Shown here one piece after another: positions 1 to 6,582 of a stretch of DNA of 30,367 nt (position 1 is its first letter; every line of letters begins with the position of its first letter). Both the position numbers and the translations under genes were made by a program. The stretch is from Alistipes sp. UBA936. Its GTDB lineage: Bacteria; Bacteroidota; Bacteroidia; Bacteroidales; Rikenellaceae. Location: positions 1 to 30,367 of the forward strand of contig DBDI01000010.1 of the NCBI GenBank assembly GCA_002293505.1, given 5' to 3'. Under the pieces are notes generated by a model, which did not search any database, was not told the origin of the DNA, and worked only from the letters and a program-made list of their open reading frames with translations.

Positions 1-185
1 ATCAGACGATCGGATTCGGTCGGTTTCCTGAAGTTCCGACCGAACATAGGCAGCCCAACCTTGCCGTCGCGAAGACGTCACGGGTTGTCACAGGTGGCAG
101 GCTACGAGCCTTCCACGGAACATCCGCCGAGCAGTCAAGCGACCGGGTACTCGCTTCAGGCTCGTCTGGCAATGTTTTTTCCGGT
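1..185. other. Window-edge region upstream of the fimbrial operon
   Basis: Two + frames are open from the left edge: frame 1 to a stop at 190-192, and frame 3, which runs directly into the first fimbrial gene. Neither translation resembles a family I recognise, so I call no gene. A short perfect inverted repeat, AGGCT-ACG-AGCCT (99-111), has no T-tract and is too weak to call a terminator. I see no TAnnTTTG box here, so the operon promoter probably lies further left or is degenerate. Confidence 0.4.
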
Positions 186-854
186 TTGTTAGCGAAGGGT
201 CTCCCCGCCGGGAGGGTTCTTGCGTCCGCTCTCTTTTTTTTTCTTTTGTGTTGTTCATTTTGCCTTGTTTCTTCAGTTGCTCTTGCCCAGATGAAAAGTG
301 AACTCTACCTCGTCTCGGGGACCCATATGAGTCGTCCGGATCGGCCTTACCTTCCTGAGGTTGCGATCAAGAGTAATCTGCTCTACCTGGCAACCACGAC
401 CCTGAACGCCTCTTTTGAGTTCGGACTGGGACGTCGTTGGACGCTCGATCTGGCCGGGGCGTACAATCCGTTTCAGCTTCAGCCCGAGTCGACGAATCAG
501 ATTTGGTTCGCCCAGCCTGAGTTGCGTTACTGGTTTTGCCAGCGTTTCGAGCGCCATTTTCTGGGCCTTCACGCGATCTACGGCGAGTATAACATAGGTC
601 AGGTGGACTACCTTACGCCCACTTTTCTTACTCATCGCTTCGAGGGTAGGGGGTATGGTGCAGGTATCAGTTGGGGTTACCACGCATCCTTGGGTGGTCG
701 TTGGGCTATGGAGTTTTCGGTGGGTGCTGGTTACCTGCATTTGGATTACGACAAATATCGCTGCTACGAGTGCGACGAACTTGCCGGCAGCGAAACCAAA
801 CAATACTTCGGCCCGACAAAGGCGGCCGTGTCGATGATATTTATGATCAAGTAA
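186..854 (+). CDS. DUF3575 family outer-membrane/periplasmic protein of a fimbrial operon
   Basis: The 222-aa product is probably exported. A basic N-terminus (K4, R10) leads into a Phe/Leu/Cys-rich core ending in V-A-L-A-Q, a typical signal-peptidase-I site near residue 35. The mature part has the DUF3575 pattern: V-A-I-K-S-N-L-L-Y, then F-G-L-G-R-R-W-T-L-D-L, Y-N-P-F, a Q-P-E-L-R-Y-W motif and H-F-L-G-L-H-A-I-Y-G. DUF3575 genes commonly open Bacteroidales fimbrial operons; the molecular role is not established. The start is TTG (186), chosen because it gives a complete signal peptide; no in-frame ATG precedes it and the frame is open upstream, so the start is uncertain. ATG at 291 would remove the signal peptide. 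A run of nine T's (234-242) lies inside the signal-peptide codons. The stop overlaps the next start (TAATG). Confidence 0.82.
   Translation: MLAKGLPAGRVLASALFFFLLCCSFCLVSSVALAQMKSELYLVSGTHMSRPDRPYLPEVAIKSNLLYLATTTLNASFEFGLGRRWTLDLAGAYNPFQLQPESTNQIWFAQPELRYWFCQRFERHFLGLHAIYGEYNIGQVDYLTPTFLTHRFEGRGYGAGISWGYHASLGGRWAMEFSVGAGYLHLDYDKYRCYECDELAGSETKQYFGPTKAAVSMIFMIK
234..242 (+). repeat. T9 homopolymer inside the signal-peptide codons
   Basis: Nine consecutive T's encode part of the Phe run of the signal peptide of the first fimbrial gene, followed by a C and four more T's. Tracts like this slip during replication, and a one-base change would shift the frame before the mature protein begins. This could switch the gene, and through coupled translation the next one, on or off. 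Confidence 0.6.
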
Positions 855-1510
855 TGAAACGATTGCTTTTTACTCTGATCCTGTTGCTTCTTTGTTGTGC
901 CTCACGGGCACACGAGTTCTCGTTTGTCAACCTTTCGACTCAGGTGACCAAAGAGGAGCTCATCATCGACTTCGACATCAAGGCTCGCGCTCTGGATCTG
1001 GGTTGCAACGGACAGGTTGTGTTGGAGTTTTCGGTAGAGAATCCCGATCGACGGTTGGTTCTTCCGGTCGTTGTCTACTCCACACCTATGCGTGCTCGCT
1101 TCGAGGCACGTCGCCGACTGCTTTCGGACGAGTACGACACCGAGACATTCTACGTTTATGACCGCGTTCGCAAGCGTGATTCCTATAATCTTCACTACCG
1201 TTTTGCGGTTCCTTACCAGAATTGGATGGCCGATGCGGGTTTGACTTTTCGCGAGTACACTCACGACTGCAGTGGCGATCGTATGACAGCCGGAGGTCGA
1301 ATGATGGCATCGACATTCGGGCCTGCTCCGTCGCAAGTTCGCACTGAGGTAAGAGTCGTTCCTCGGGTTGTTTACGTGGCGGTTCCCGTTGCAGCTCCGC
1401 TTCCGCCGCCCGCTGCAACTCAGATCGTGGAGCGCGCCAAGTGCGACTGCATCGAGGGTAGTGTTTGGGAATACAGGCTGCGCCAGCGCAGGAACAGAAC
1501 CAACAGATGA
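854..1510 (+). CDS. DUF3868-like fimbrial accessory protein, short form
   Basis: The 218-aa protein has an N-terminal signal peptide (M-K-R-L-L-F, a Leu-rich core, cleavage near A-S-R-A). ATG 854 shares its A with the upstream stop, so translation is probably coupled. The body (about residues 25-160) is beta-rich, with L-V-L-P-V-V-V-Y and a Y-D-R-V-R-K-R segment, resembling the DUF3868 domain usually found second in such operons, just after DUF3575. Many family members continue through a proline-rich linker into an OmpA peptidoglycan-binding domain. Here the protein stops about 25 residues after its proline-rich stretch (P-L-P-P-P-A-A), so no OmpA part is present. The stop overlaps the next gene as ATGA. 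Family assignment rests on context plus weak pattern similarity. Confidence 0.65.
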   Translation: MKRLLFTLILLLLCCASRAHEFSFVNLSTQVTKEELIIDFDIKARALDLGCNGQVVLEFSVENPDRRLVLPVVVYSTPMRARFEARRRLLSDEYDTETFYVYDRVRKRDSYNLHYRFAVPYQNWMADAGLTFREYTHDCSGDRMTAGGRMMASTFGPAPSQVRTEVRVVPRVVYVAVPVAAPLPPPAATQIVERAKCDCIEGSVWEYRLRQRRNRTNR

Positions 1511-2592
1511 GAGATGGTTTGCGATACATATTGTTGCTCACGGTAGGTGCTTTCCTCCTCACAGGTTGCGATGTGGATATGTACGAGCGGGAGATTTGCA
1601 CCTACACAGTGCAGCTTCAGTACTCATACAACGAGGAGAACAAGGCTCCTGACAACCGGATCACCTATTGGATCACAGCCATAGACGAATATATTTTCGA
1701 TGAGAACGAGATACTTTACAGCATTCGCAGGGTAACCAAAGATATGTGCACCGAACACTTCAATAGCGAGATGCAACTTCCTCCGGGCCAATACTCCATA
1801 GTGGCCGTCGGTAACGGAGACACTCGGAGCGTTGTTTTCGACGCCAGAACCGGTCGTGAGCCCGCGATAGGAGTGACCCGTCGCGAAGATATGGATATGT
1901 CACTGCGGAACGCCGACAGATTTCCGGATGGTTCTGCTGGCCCTTGCGAGGAGTTGTTCCACGGCTATCGCACCTTCACTGTACGAGAACTCGGCGCGTC
2001 GAGGATTCAGGTGGATATGATCAACGCCCACTTCCAACTGCGTTTCCGTATTACCTGGAAAGGTACCCGTGCGACGCTTCCTTTTGGGGATTATTACGCC
2101 GTGATCGAACAGATACCCTCCTCCTATGGTTTGATGCCCGAATACCTCTTCCCGAAGAACAGTTTTGTGGCCGAGCCATACGATCATCCGAGACACGATA
2201 CTTTTTTGTCCGAGAATTACGACGTCCTTCACCACATTCCCCACGTATGCTACAGCGAAGACAATCTCCTCACACACACCAACTCCACATATCTCAACGT
2301 AGACCGTGAGATCTGGGGCCAGTTTGTGAATTACCGCATCAAGGGCGAGACGCGCCCGATGATGACTCTTTACTATGCCGGCGAGGACAACACACGAGCG
2401 AACGGCGATGAGATGATTCTTCCGAGGCCGATCGACCTTGGGGCCTACTTCGAGTGGTATGGCATAAACCTCGATCACGAACTCAAACAGGAATACGCAC
2501 TGGAAATACTGGTCGACGGCAATCAGATCGTCATCACCCCGATGGGAGGTCTGACCATTGCCGACTGGACCGATGGAGGAATACTATATTAA
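1507..2592 (+). CDS. FimB/Mfa2-type fimbrial anchor lipoprotein
   Basis: The 361-aa lipoprotein has signal peptide M-R-D-G-L-R followed by a hydrophobic core and lipobox L-T-G-C (lipidated Cys21). The mature start, with an early Cys in I-C-T-Y-T-V, then a run of beta strands and I-D-E-Y-I-F-D-E-N (about residues 59-67), matches the FimB/Mfa2 family. In Porphyromonas these proteins anchor the fimbria to the outer membrane and limit its length. An in-frame ATG at 1465 would add 14 residues before the signal peptide; I prefer 1507 because it overlaps the preceding stop (ATGA) and gives a proper n-region. The position just before two fimbrillin genes fits an anchor role. A 41-bp AT-rich gap follows, with no evident terminator. 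Confidence 0.82.
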   Translation: MRDGLRYILLLTVGAFLLTGCDVDMYEREICTYTVQLQYSYNEENKAPDNRITYWITAIDEYIFDENEILYSIRRVTKDMCTEHFNSEMQLPPGQYSIVAVGNGDTRSVVFDARTGREPAIGVTRREDMDMSLRNADRFPDGSAGPCEELFHGYRTFTVRELGASRIQVDMINAHFQLRFRITWKGTRATLPFGDYYAVIEQIPSSYGLMPEYLFPKNSFVAEPYDHPRHDTFLSENYDVLHHIPHVCYSEDNLLTHTNSTYLNVDREIWGQFVNYRIKGETRPMMTLYYAGEDNTRANGDEMILPRPIDLGAYFEWYGINLDHELKQEYALEILVDGNQIVITPMGGLTIADWTDGGILY

Positions 2593-2633
2593 TACACCTA
2601 ACTTTTTATTAACTCATTTAAATTTATGTATTT

Positions 2634-2662
2634 ATGAAGAAAATTTTTGGATTTTTGATGCT
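2634..2662 (+). repeat. 29-bp direct repeat, copy 1 (fimbrillin signal-peptide start)
   Basis: The first 29 bases of this fimbrillin gene are identical to 4107-4135, the start of the next fimbrillin gene. Similarity then fades. The copies mark a tandem duplication and could recombine to delete the first fimbrillin. Confidence 0.9.
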
Positions 2663-4067
2663 CACAACCCTTCTTGCGGGGTTTGCATCGTGTTCGAACG
2701 AGGAGCCTCAGGGAACAACCCCCAAGGGTGGTCAGGCCTTGAGCTTCGAGTTTGCTGCTCCACGGGATCCGTTCGTGACTCGTGCCATCGCAACCGACCT
2801 TGAGTGGAACGTCGCTACACTGGACGTTTACACATCGGATGGGTCAGGCGTTGTTACCAAGCTTACTGACGTCACCGATTACGCTATTCAGGAGCCGCTC
2901 AACCCTCAACTTCAACAGAAGTACACTCTGACTATGTCGGACACTTGGGTACAGAATAACAGCGGACAGGACGTCTTTTTCTACTTCGTGGCCAATGCTG
3001 CCACGGCTGGAATTGCCGCACCTGCGACGCTGAATCTCTCCAGCCACGCCGCTTTCTTGCAGTCGTTGACCAAGGAGCTCGGCACGGCCAACGGTATGCA
3101 GGTGATGTACAAGACCGACGGCGCGGCCACCAATATGTTGATGACCGATATGAATAAGGTCACCGTTGGTGTCGAAAGCACCATCGAGGGCGTTCTGACT
3201 CGTCGTGTAGCTCGTTTCGACGTTGAAAACATCGAAGCGGCCACAGACGCCGACGATGCGTTCCAGGTTACCAAGATCCTTATCGCCGATGCTGCCAACC
3301 GTGGTTATGTCTTCAGCGACGCCGATCCGACCAACATTGCCACCGACGTGAAGCACTGGAACCACGCTCAGATCAACGGTCTGGACAACGCCACGGCCTA
3401 CACCTTGAAATCCGCCTCCGACCTCACAGTTGCCCCGGTTGGTGAGGGTACTCTGGCTCCGCAGGTGTTCTACCTCTATCCCACTGAGATCGGCCCCAAC
3501 GCCGGCGACACCCAGATCCTTGTCTACGGTAAGTCCGGCGATGACGGTAACGAGGTAGTACTGCCCATCACTTCTTCGGCTCTGGTGGAGGCAAACCACC
3601 GCTACATTCTGCGTGTGAACGTCACCTCTCTGACAGTGGATCTGCTCAAGGCCGACTACGAAGAGGGTGTGATTGTTAAGGCACCCGCAGGCCCGCGATC
3701 GAATCTGGTTGCTCCCACCGTGGTTGCCGACGTAACTGGTATTGATGCCGGTACGTTGACCGGAAACTGGGATTTCGATGGAACGGATGCACAACTGGAC
3801 ATCACCGCAGCCGGTGGCAGTGTCGTAAAACTTACCATCACCTCGCGTTATGGAACCGCCTTTGCGCAAGCCGACGGTGACGACGCAGCCGGTGTTCACG
3901 TAGTGAAGGCCGCTCCGGTGTTCGACCGTACCACTTACGAAGTAACGGACGTCTACACGATCACAGTCGATGCTGCTGCAACCGACCTCAACGCAGCTAT
4001 CACCCTCTTTGGCTGGGAAGACAAGGATGCGGGAAAGAAGCTCATTAAGATTGTTCGCCCGTTGTAA
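2634..4067 (+). CDS. Fimbrillin family lipoprotein (Mfa1/FimA-like subunit)
   Basis: The 477-aa product has signal peptide M-K-K-I-F-G-F-L-M-L and lipobox F-A-S-C (Cys20). F-V-T-R-A (Arg50) precedes the first strand (E-W-N-V-A-T-L-D-V-Y). In type V fimbriae a trypsin-like protease cuts after an Arg at this point so that subunits can polymerise by strand exchange, so Arg50 is a likely processing site (inference). The middle has R-R-V-A-R-F-D-V-E-N and F-Y-L-Y-P-T-E, both typical of fimbrillins. A C-terminal beta domain (about 355-477) ends in L-I-K-I-V-R-P-L. With no lectin-like module it is the better candidate for the main shaft subunit. The first 29 bases are identical to those of the next gene, so the two fimbrillins are probably related by duplication. 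Confidence 0.83.
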   Translation: MKKIFGFLMLTTLLAGFASCSNEEPQGTTPKGGQALSFEFAAPRDPFVTRAIATDLEWNVATLDVYTSDGSGVVTKLTDVTDYAIQEPLNPQLQQKYTLTMSDTWVQNNSGQDVFFYFVANAATAGIAAPATLNLSSHAAFLQSLTKELGTANGMQVMYKTDGAATNMLMTDMNKVTVGVESTIEGVLTRRVARFDVENIEAATDADDAFQVTKILIADAANRGYVFSDADPTNIATDVKHWNHAQINGLDNATAYTLKSASDLTVAPVGEGTLAPQVFYLYPTEIGPNAGDTQILVYGKSGDDGNEVVLPITSSALVEANHRYILRVNVTSLTVDLLKADYEEGVIVKAPAGPRSNLVAPTVVADVTGIDAGTLTGNWDFDGTDAQLDITAAGGSVVKLTITSRYGTAFAQADGDDAAGVHVVKAAPVFDRTTYEVTDVYTITVDAAATDLNAAITLFGWEDKDAGKKLIKIVRPL

Positions 4068-4106
4068 ATAAATTTCAAAATCGTACTAAATTACAGAGAA
4101 AATATT

Positions 4107-4135
4107 ATGAAGAAAATTTTTGGATTTTTGATGCT
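4107..4135 (+). repeat. 29-bp direct repeat, copy 2
   Basis: This is an identical copy of 2634-2662 at the start of the second fimbrillin. Recombination between the copies would join the upstream operon directly to the FISUMP-bearing fimbrillin. Confidence 0.9.
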
Positions 4136-6512
4136 GGCAGCCCTTTGTGCGGGTATGGCATCTTGCCAGAACGACGAGACACCGGGCACCACGGGTGAAG
4201 ACGTCAATGCCGCGTTGCAGTTCTCGTTCGCCTCACCCAAGGGAGCGTTCGTAACCCGTGCCGGTGAGATCGCCAAGGACAATGAGTGGAACATCGCCAC
4301 GTTGGACGTATATGCCGTCAATGATACGGGTGCCGTTACGCTGCTGACAGCCGGAACCCCGAAGGTGGGAAATACTCCCGCCACAGGTCACTACCAGATC
4401 ACTCCCGATCCTGCGACCGACACAGACGCCACCAATCGTGAGTTCGTCATCAAGTTCCACGACGAATGGGTGAAGGATCCCCTCCATTTGGGTAAGGAGT
4501 TCGATTTCTATTTTGTTGCCAATGACGCAACCTCGACCGAAGGCGATCACACCGATCTGGACGAGACCGCCATTGCTGACTTCAAGGAAGCTCTTACGGA
4601 ACCTCTCGCCGTTGCCACTGGCAGTGAGGTCACTCGGATTGCTGCCGCTGGTGAAGATTTGTTGTTCTCTGCGGTTGTCGAAGACATCATCGTTGCAGGT
4701 AAGAAAGAGATCGCCGGCAAGTTGACACGTCGCGAAGCTCGTTTCGACATCGAAAACTCGTCCATCGGTAAGGACGACGAATTCGTGGTCACCAACATCC
4801 TGATCTCTAACGCTCACACTCAGGGGTACATCTTTGGTGCCGCTTCCGGCGCAGCTCTCTCTTCGATCCCCACGGCAGACTACGCCGAGATCAACACCGG
4901 TCTTACCAATCCCGTTTCGGGTGTTGGTGGCGACTATACCGACGTTAACAGCGACGGCAAGAGATGGGTCGCCCAGAGCGTATTCTATCTCTATCCCACC
5001 ACCATCGGCAAGAACAACGAGGCAGCCGATGCAAAGGATGGTACCCAGATCCTGATCGAAGGTACCTTCAAGGGCCAGACCGAATATCTTCCTGTAGTCG
5101 TATCGGAAGACACCGACATCAATGCCAACACACGCTACATCATCTTCCTGGATCCCGACTTCGGAACCCGTGTGGTAGTCACCGACGACTGGGATTATGA
5201 CGAAAACACGGACATCTGGGAAGCCGCTCCGGGTGAGAATGCCGCTCAGGCAACATTTGCCGGGTGGAACAAAGTCGGTGCGGGCTCGATTTGGGACGAA
5301 GCGACTCTCGACCTGAGTACCACAGCGGGCGCGGCCAACCCGGCAAAGCTCGACTTCACCGCTACATCGCCGATGGGAACAGAATACATCCTCAAGCACA
5401 GCGTAGGCGGCAACACTGTCGACGACACTGCAGTAGTGAAGATGACCCGCGCGCTCACAACGACCAGGGCATTTACCACGCAAGCTGTGGACACTTACGA
5501 AATTGTCATTCCCGTTGGAGACACCGCTATCGAAGCCACACTGACCATCCGCTCCAACAGCAATCCCGACCACGACAAGGTGATCAAACTGCATCGCGTC
5601 TTGCCCGCTCCCGGCACTGCGAAAAACGCCCAAGATCTGCTGCTTTACTTCGCCTCGGACGGCACTCTGAGTCTGAGTGCGTGGGACTACAACGAGGTCA
5701 AACAGAATACTTTAGCGTTCTTTAAGTTCGGTAGCGTTGTAGGGTTCGATTTGGAAAGCTCGGCCGATACTTGGGACAGCTCCGACGTGCGGTTCAACCC
5801 GACGACCACGCCCGAAAGCACGTGGAATGCATCCTCCACAACGGGAGGTTACAGTTTGATCCCGAACTTCGTCGACTGGTTGGCCGCGAACGGCGGCTAC
5901 GTCGAGGGCATCCACCGGACGGATAACTTCATATCCTCGAGCACATACGCCACTGGCGCCAACGCCAAGCTCGGCTACGGCGACCCGTGTATGTTCGTTG
6001 GTTACAAGTCGAGCGACTTTTCTGCCGAGACTACCGTCGAGGAGTTCGATGCGATCATCGCTGCTGCTCGCTTTCGTCTGCCCACTGTCCACGAGAACAT
6101 CCACTTCGTCGGCGCACAAAACCACCCAGACTACGCAGACGGATGGAAAATAGGAGATGAAAAAATCGTCATACATCAAAGCGCCACTCCCAACGGTACG
6201 ACGACTCTCAACTATTTTCTGTCCAACACATCGGAAAAGGGCACCAACGGCGGCTTTTTTCCGGGCTCCACAACCTCCACTCTCAACCGGGAGAGATTCT
6301 TTCTACCCACTGGCAGTAACAGGGGGCCTGATGGTGCTCCCAGCACCAATCCTTCCATCGCACTCTATTGGAGTTCTTCGGTTTATAACGCCATTTATGG
6401 TATATATTTGGAATTTCATAGTCCCGGAATCAGTGTTACTGCTGTGAATGACACCAATAATAATCCTTGGGAATACGGCTTCGCTGTGCGTTGTGTCCCG
6501 AAAAAAGCCTAA
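4107..6512 (+). CDS. Fimbrillin lipoprotein with C-terminal FISUMP-type (lectin-like) module; probable tip or minor subunit
   Basis: The 801-aa product has the same signal peptide start as its neighbour and lipobox M-A-S-C (Cys20). F-V-T-R-A (Arg51) is a likely protease maturation site, and a fimbrillin body (about 35-350) contains R-R-E-A-R-F-D-I-E and F-Y-L-Y-P-T-T. A second beta domain (about 370-505) leads to a class A module (about 510-800). That module contains K-Q-N-T-L-A-F-F-K-F-G, G-Y-G-D-P-C, R-L-P-T-V-H-E-N-I, F-F-P-G-S-T-T-S-T-L-N, Y-W-S-S-S and a final V-R-C-V, i.e. the FISUMP/TIGR02145-like lectin-fold signature. The same module occurs three times in the convergent giant gene. 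A lectin-like end suggests a ligand-binding tip subunit. The stretch between W-S-S-S and V-R-C-V is AT-richer and diverges most from the sister modules. Confidence 0.83.
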   Translation: MKKIFGFLMLAALCAGMASCQNDETPGTTGEDVNAALQFSFASPKGAFVTRAGEIAKDNEWNIATLDVYAVNDTGAVTLLTAGTPKVGNTPATGHYQITPDPATDTDATNREFVIKFHDEWVKDPLHLGKEFDFYFVANDATSTEGDHTDLDETAIADFKEALTEPLAVATGSEVTRIAAAGEDLLFSAVVEDIIVAGKKEIAGKLTRREARFDIENSSIGKDDEFVVTNILISNAHTQGYIFGAASGAALSSIPTADYAEINTGLTNPVSGVGGDYTDVNSDGKRWVAQSVFYLYPTTIGKNNEAADAKDGTQILIEGTFKGQTEYLPVVVSEDTDINANTRYIIFLDPDFGTRVVVTDDWDYDENTDIWEAAPGENAAQATFAGWNKVGAGSIWDEATLDLSTTAGAANPAKLDFTATSPMGTEYILKHSVGGNTVDDTAVVKMTRALTTTRAFTTQAVDTYEIVIPVGDTAIEATLTIRSNSNPDHDKVIKLHRVLPAPGTAKNAQDLLLYFASDGTLSLSAWDYNEVKQNTLAFFKFGSVVGFDLESSADTWDSSDVRFNPTTTPESTWNASSTTGGYSLIPNFVDWLAANGGYVEGIHRTDNFISSSTYATGANAKLGYGDPCMFVGYKSSDFSAETTVEEFDAIIAAARFRLPTVHENIHFVGAQNHPDYADGWKIGDEKIVIHQSATPNGTTTLNYFLSNTSEKGTNGGFFPGSTTSTLNRERFFLPTGSNRGPDGAPSTNPSIALYWSSSVYNAIYGIYLEFHSPGISVTAVNDTNNNPWEYGFAVRCVPKKA
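5636..6497 (+). repeat. Class A FISUMP-type module, inverted relative to the three copies in the giant gene
   Basis: This codes for the C-terminal module of the second fimbrillin. It shares long stretches with - strand modules at 7490-8362, 8692-9520 and 12328-13172. The closest visible match is the 8692-9520 copy: the N-G-G-Y-V-E-G and H-R-T-D-N-F-I-S coding segments and the T-T-T-P-E-S-T-W-N segment are nearly the same at DNA level. The opposite orientation makes the pair a possible inversion or gene-conversion substrate. Confidence 0.8.
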
Positions 6513-6534
6513 TGTCCGAATCTTCAGCAAAAAG

Positions 6535-6558
6535 CAGCGCCCTCCTCGGAGGGCGCTG
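6535..6558. terminator. Hairpin between convergent genes; rho-independent terminator for the - strand gene
   Basis: A perfect 10-bp stem, CAGCGCCCTC / GAGGGCGCTG, closes a CTCG loop. Read on the - strand, the stem is followed within two bases by TTTTT, 25 bases past the giant gene's stop. On the + strand there is an A-run before the stem but no T-run after it, so termination of the fimbrial operon here would be weaker. Confidence 0.8.
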
Positions 6559-6582
6559 GCGTGTAAAGAAGTCAGTCCGGGT

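Noticed and set aside
99..111. AGGCT-ACG-AGCCT inverted repeat as an invertible-promoter end or terminator
   Set aside because: The stem is only 5 bp, there is no T-tract, no matching partner copy was seen, and there is no recombinase gene in the window.
671..853. Upstream extension of the DUF3868-like gene's frame
   Set aside because: It overlaps the DUF3575 gene in another frame. The ATG at 854 gives a signal peptide and overlaps the preceding stop.
1465..1506. Earlier ATG for the FimB/Mfa2-type gene
   Set aside because: It would put 14 polar residues before the signal peptide. The ATGA overlap at 1507 is the better start.
2844..3899. 351-aa open frame on the - strand opposite the first fimbrillin
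   Set aside because: Its composition follows the opposite strand's codons, and no domain or signal is visible.
4233..5633. Long open frame on the - strand opposite the second fimbrillin (466 aa)
   Set aside because: It is a mirror of the GC-rich coding strand: no family resemblance or promoter, and fully inside a well-supported gene.
6381..6485. A diversity-generating retroelement in the window
   Set aside because: No reverse transcriptase, accessory gene or template repeat is present here. Only the candidate variable stretches are seen, so it is kept as a hypothesis.
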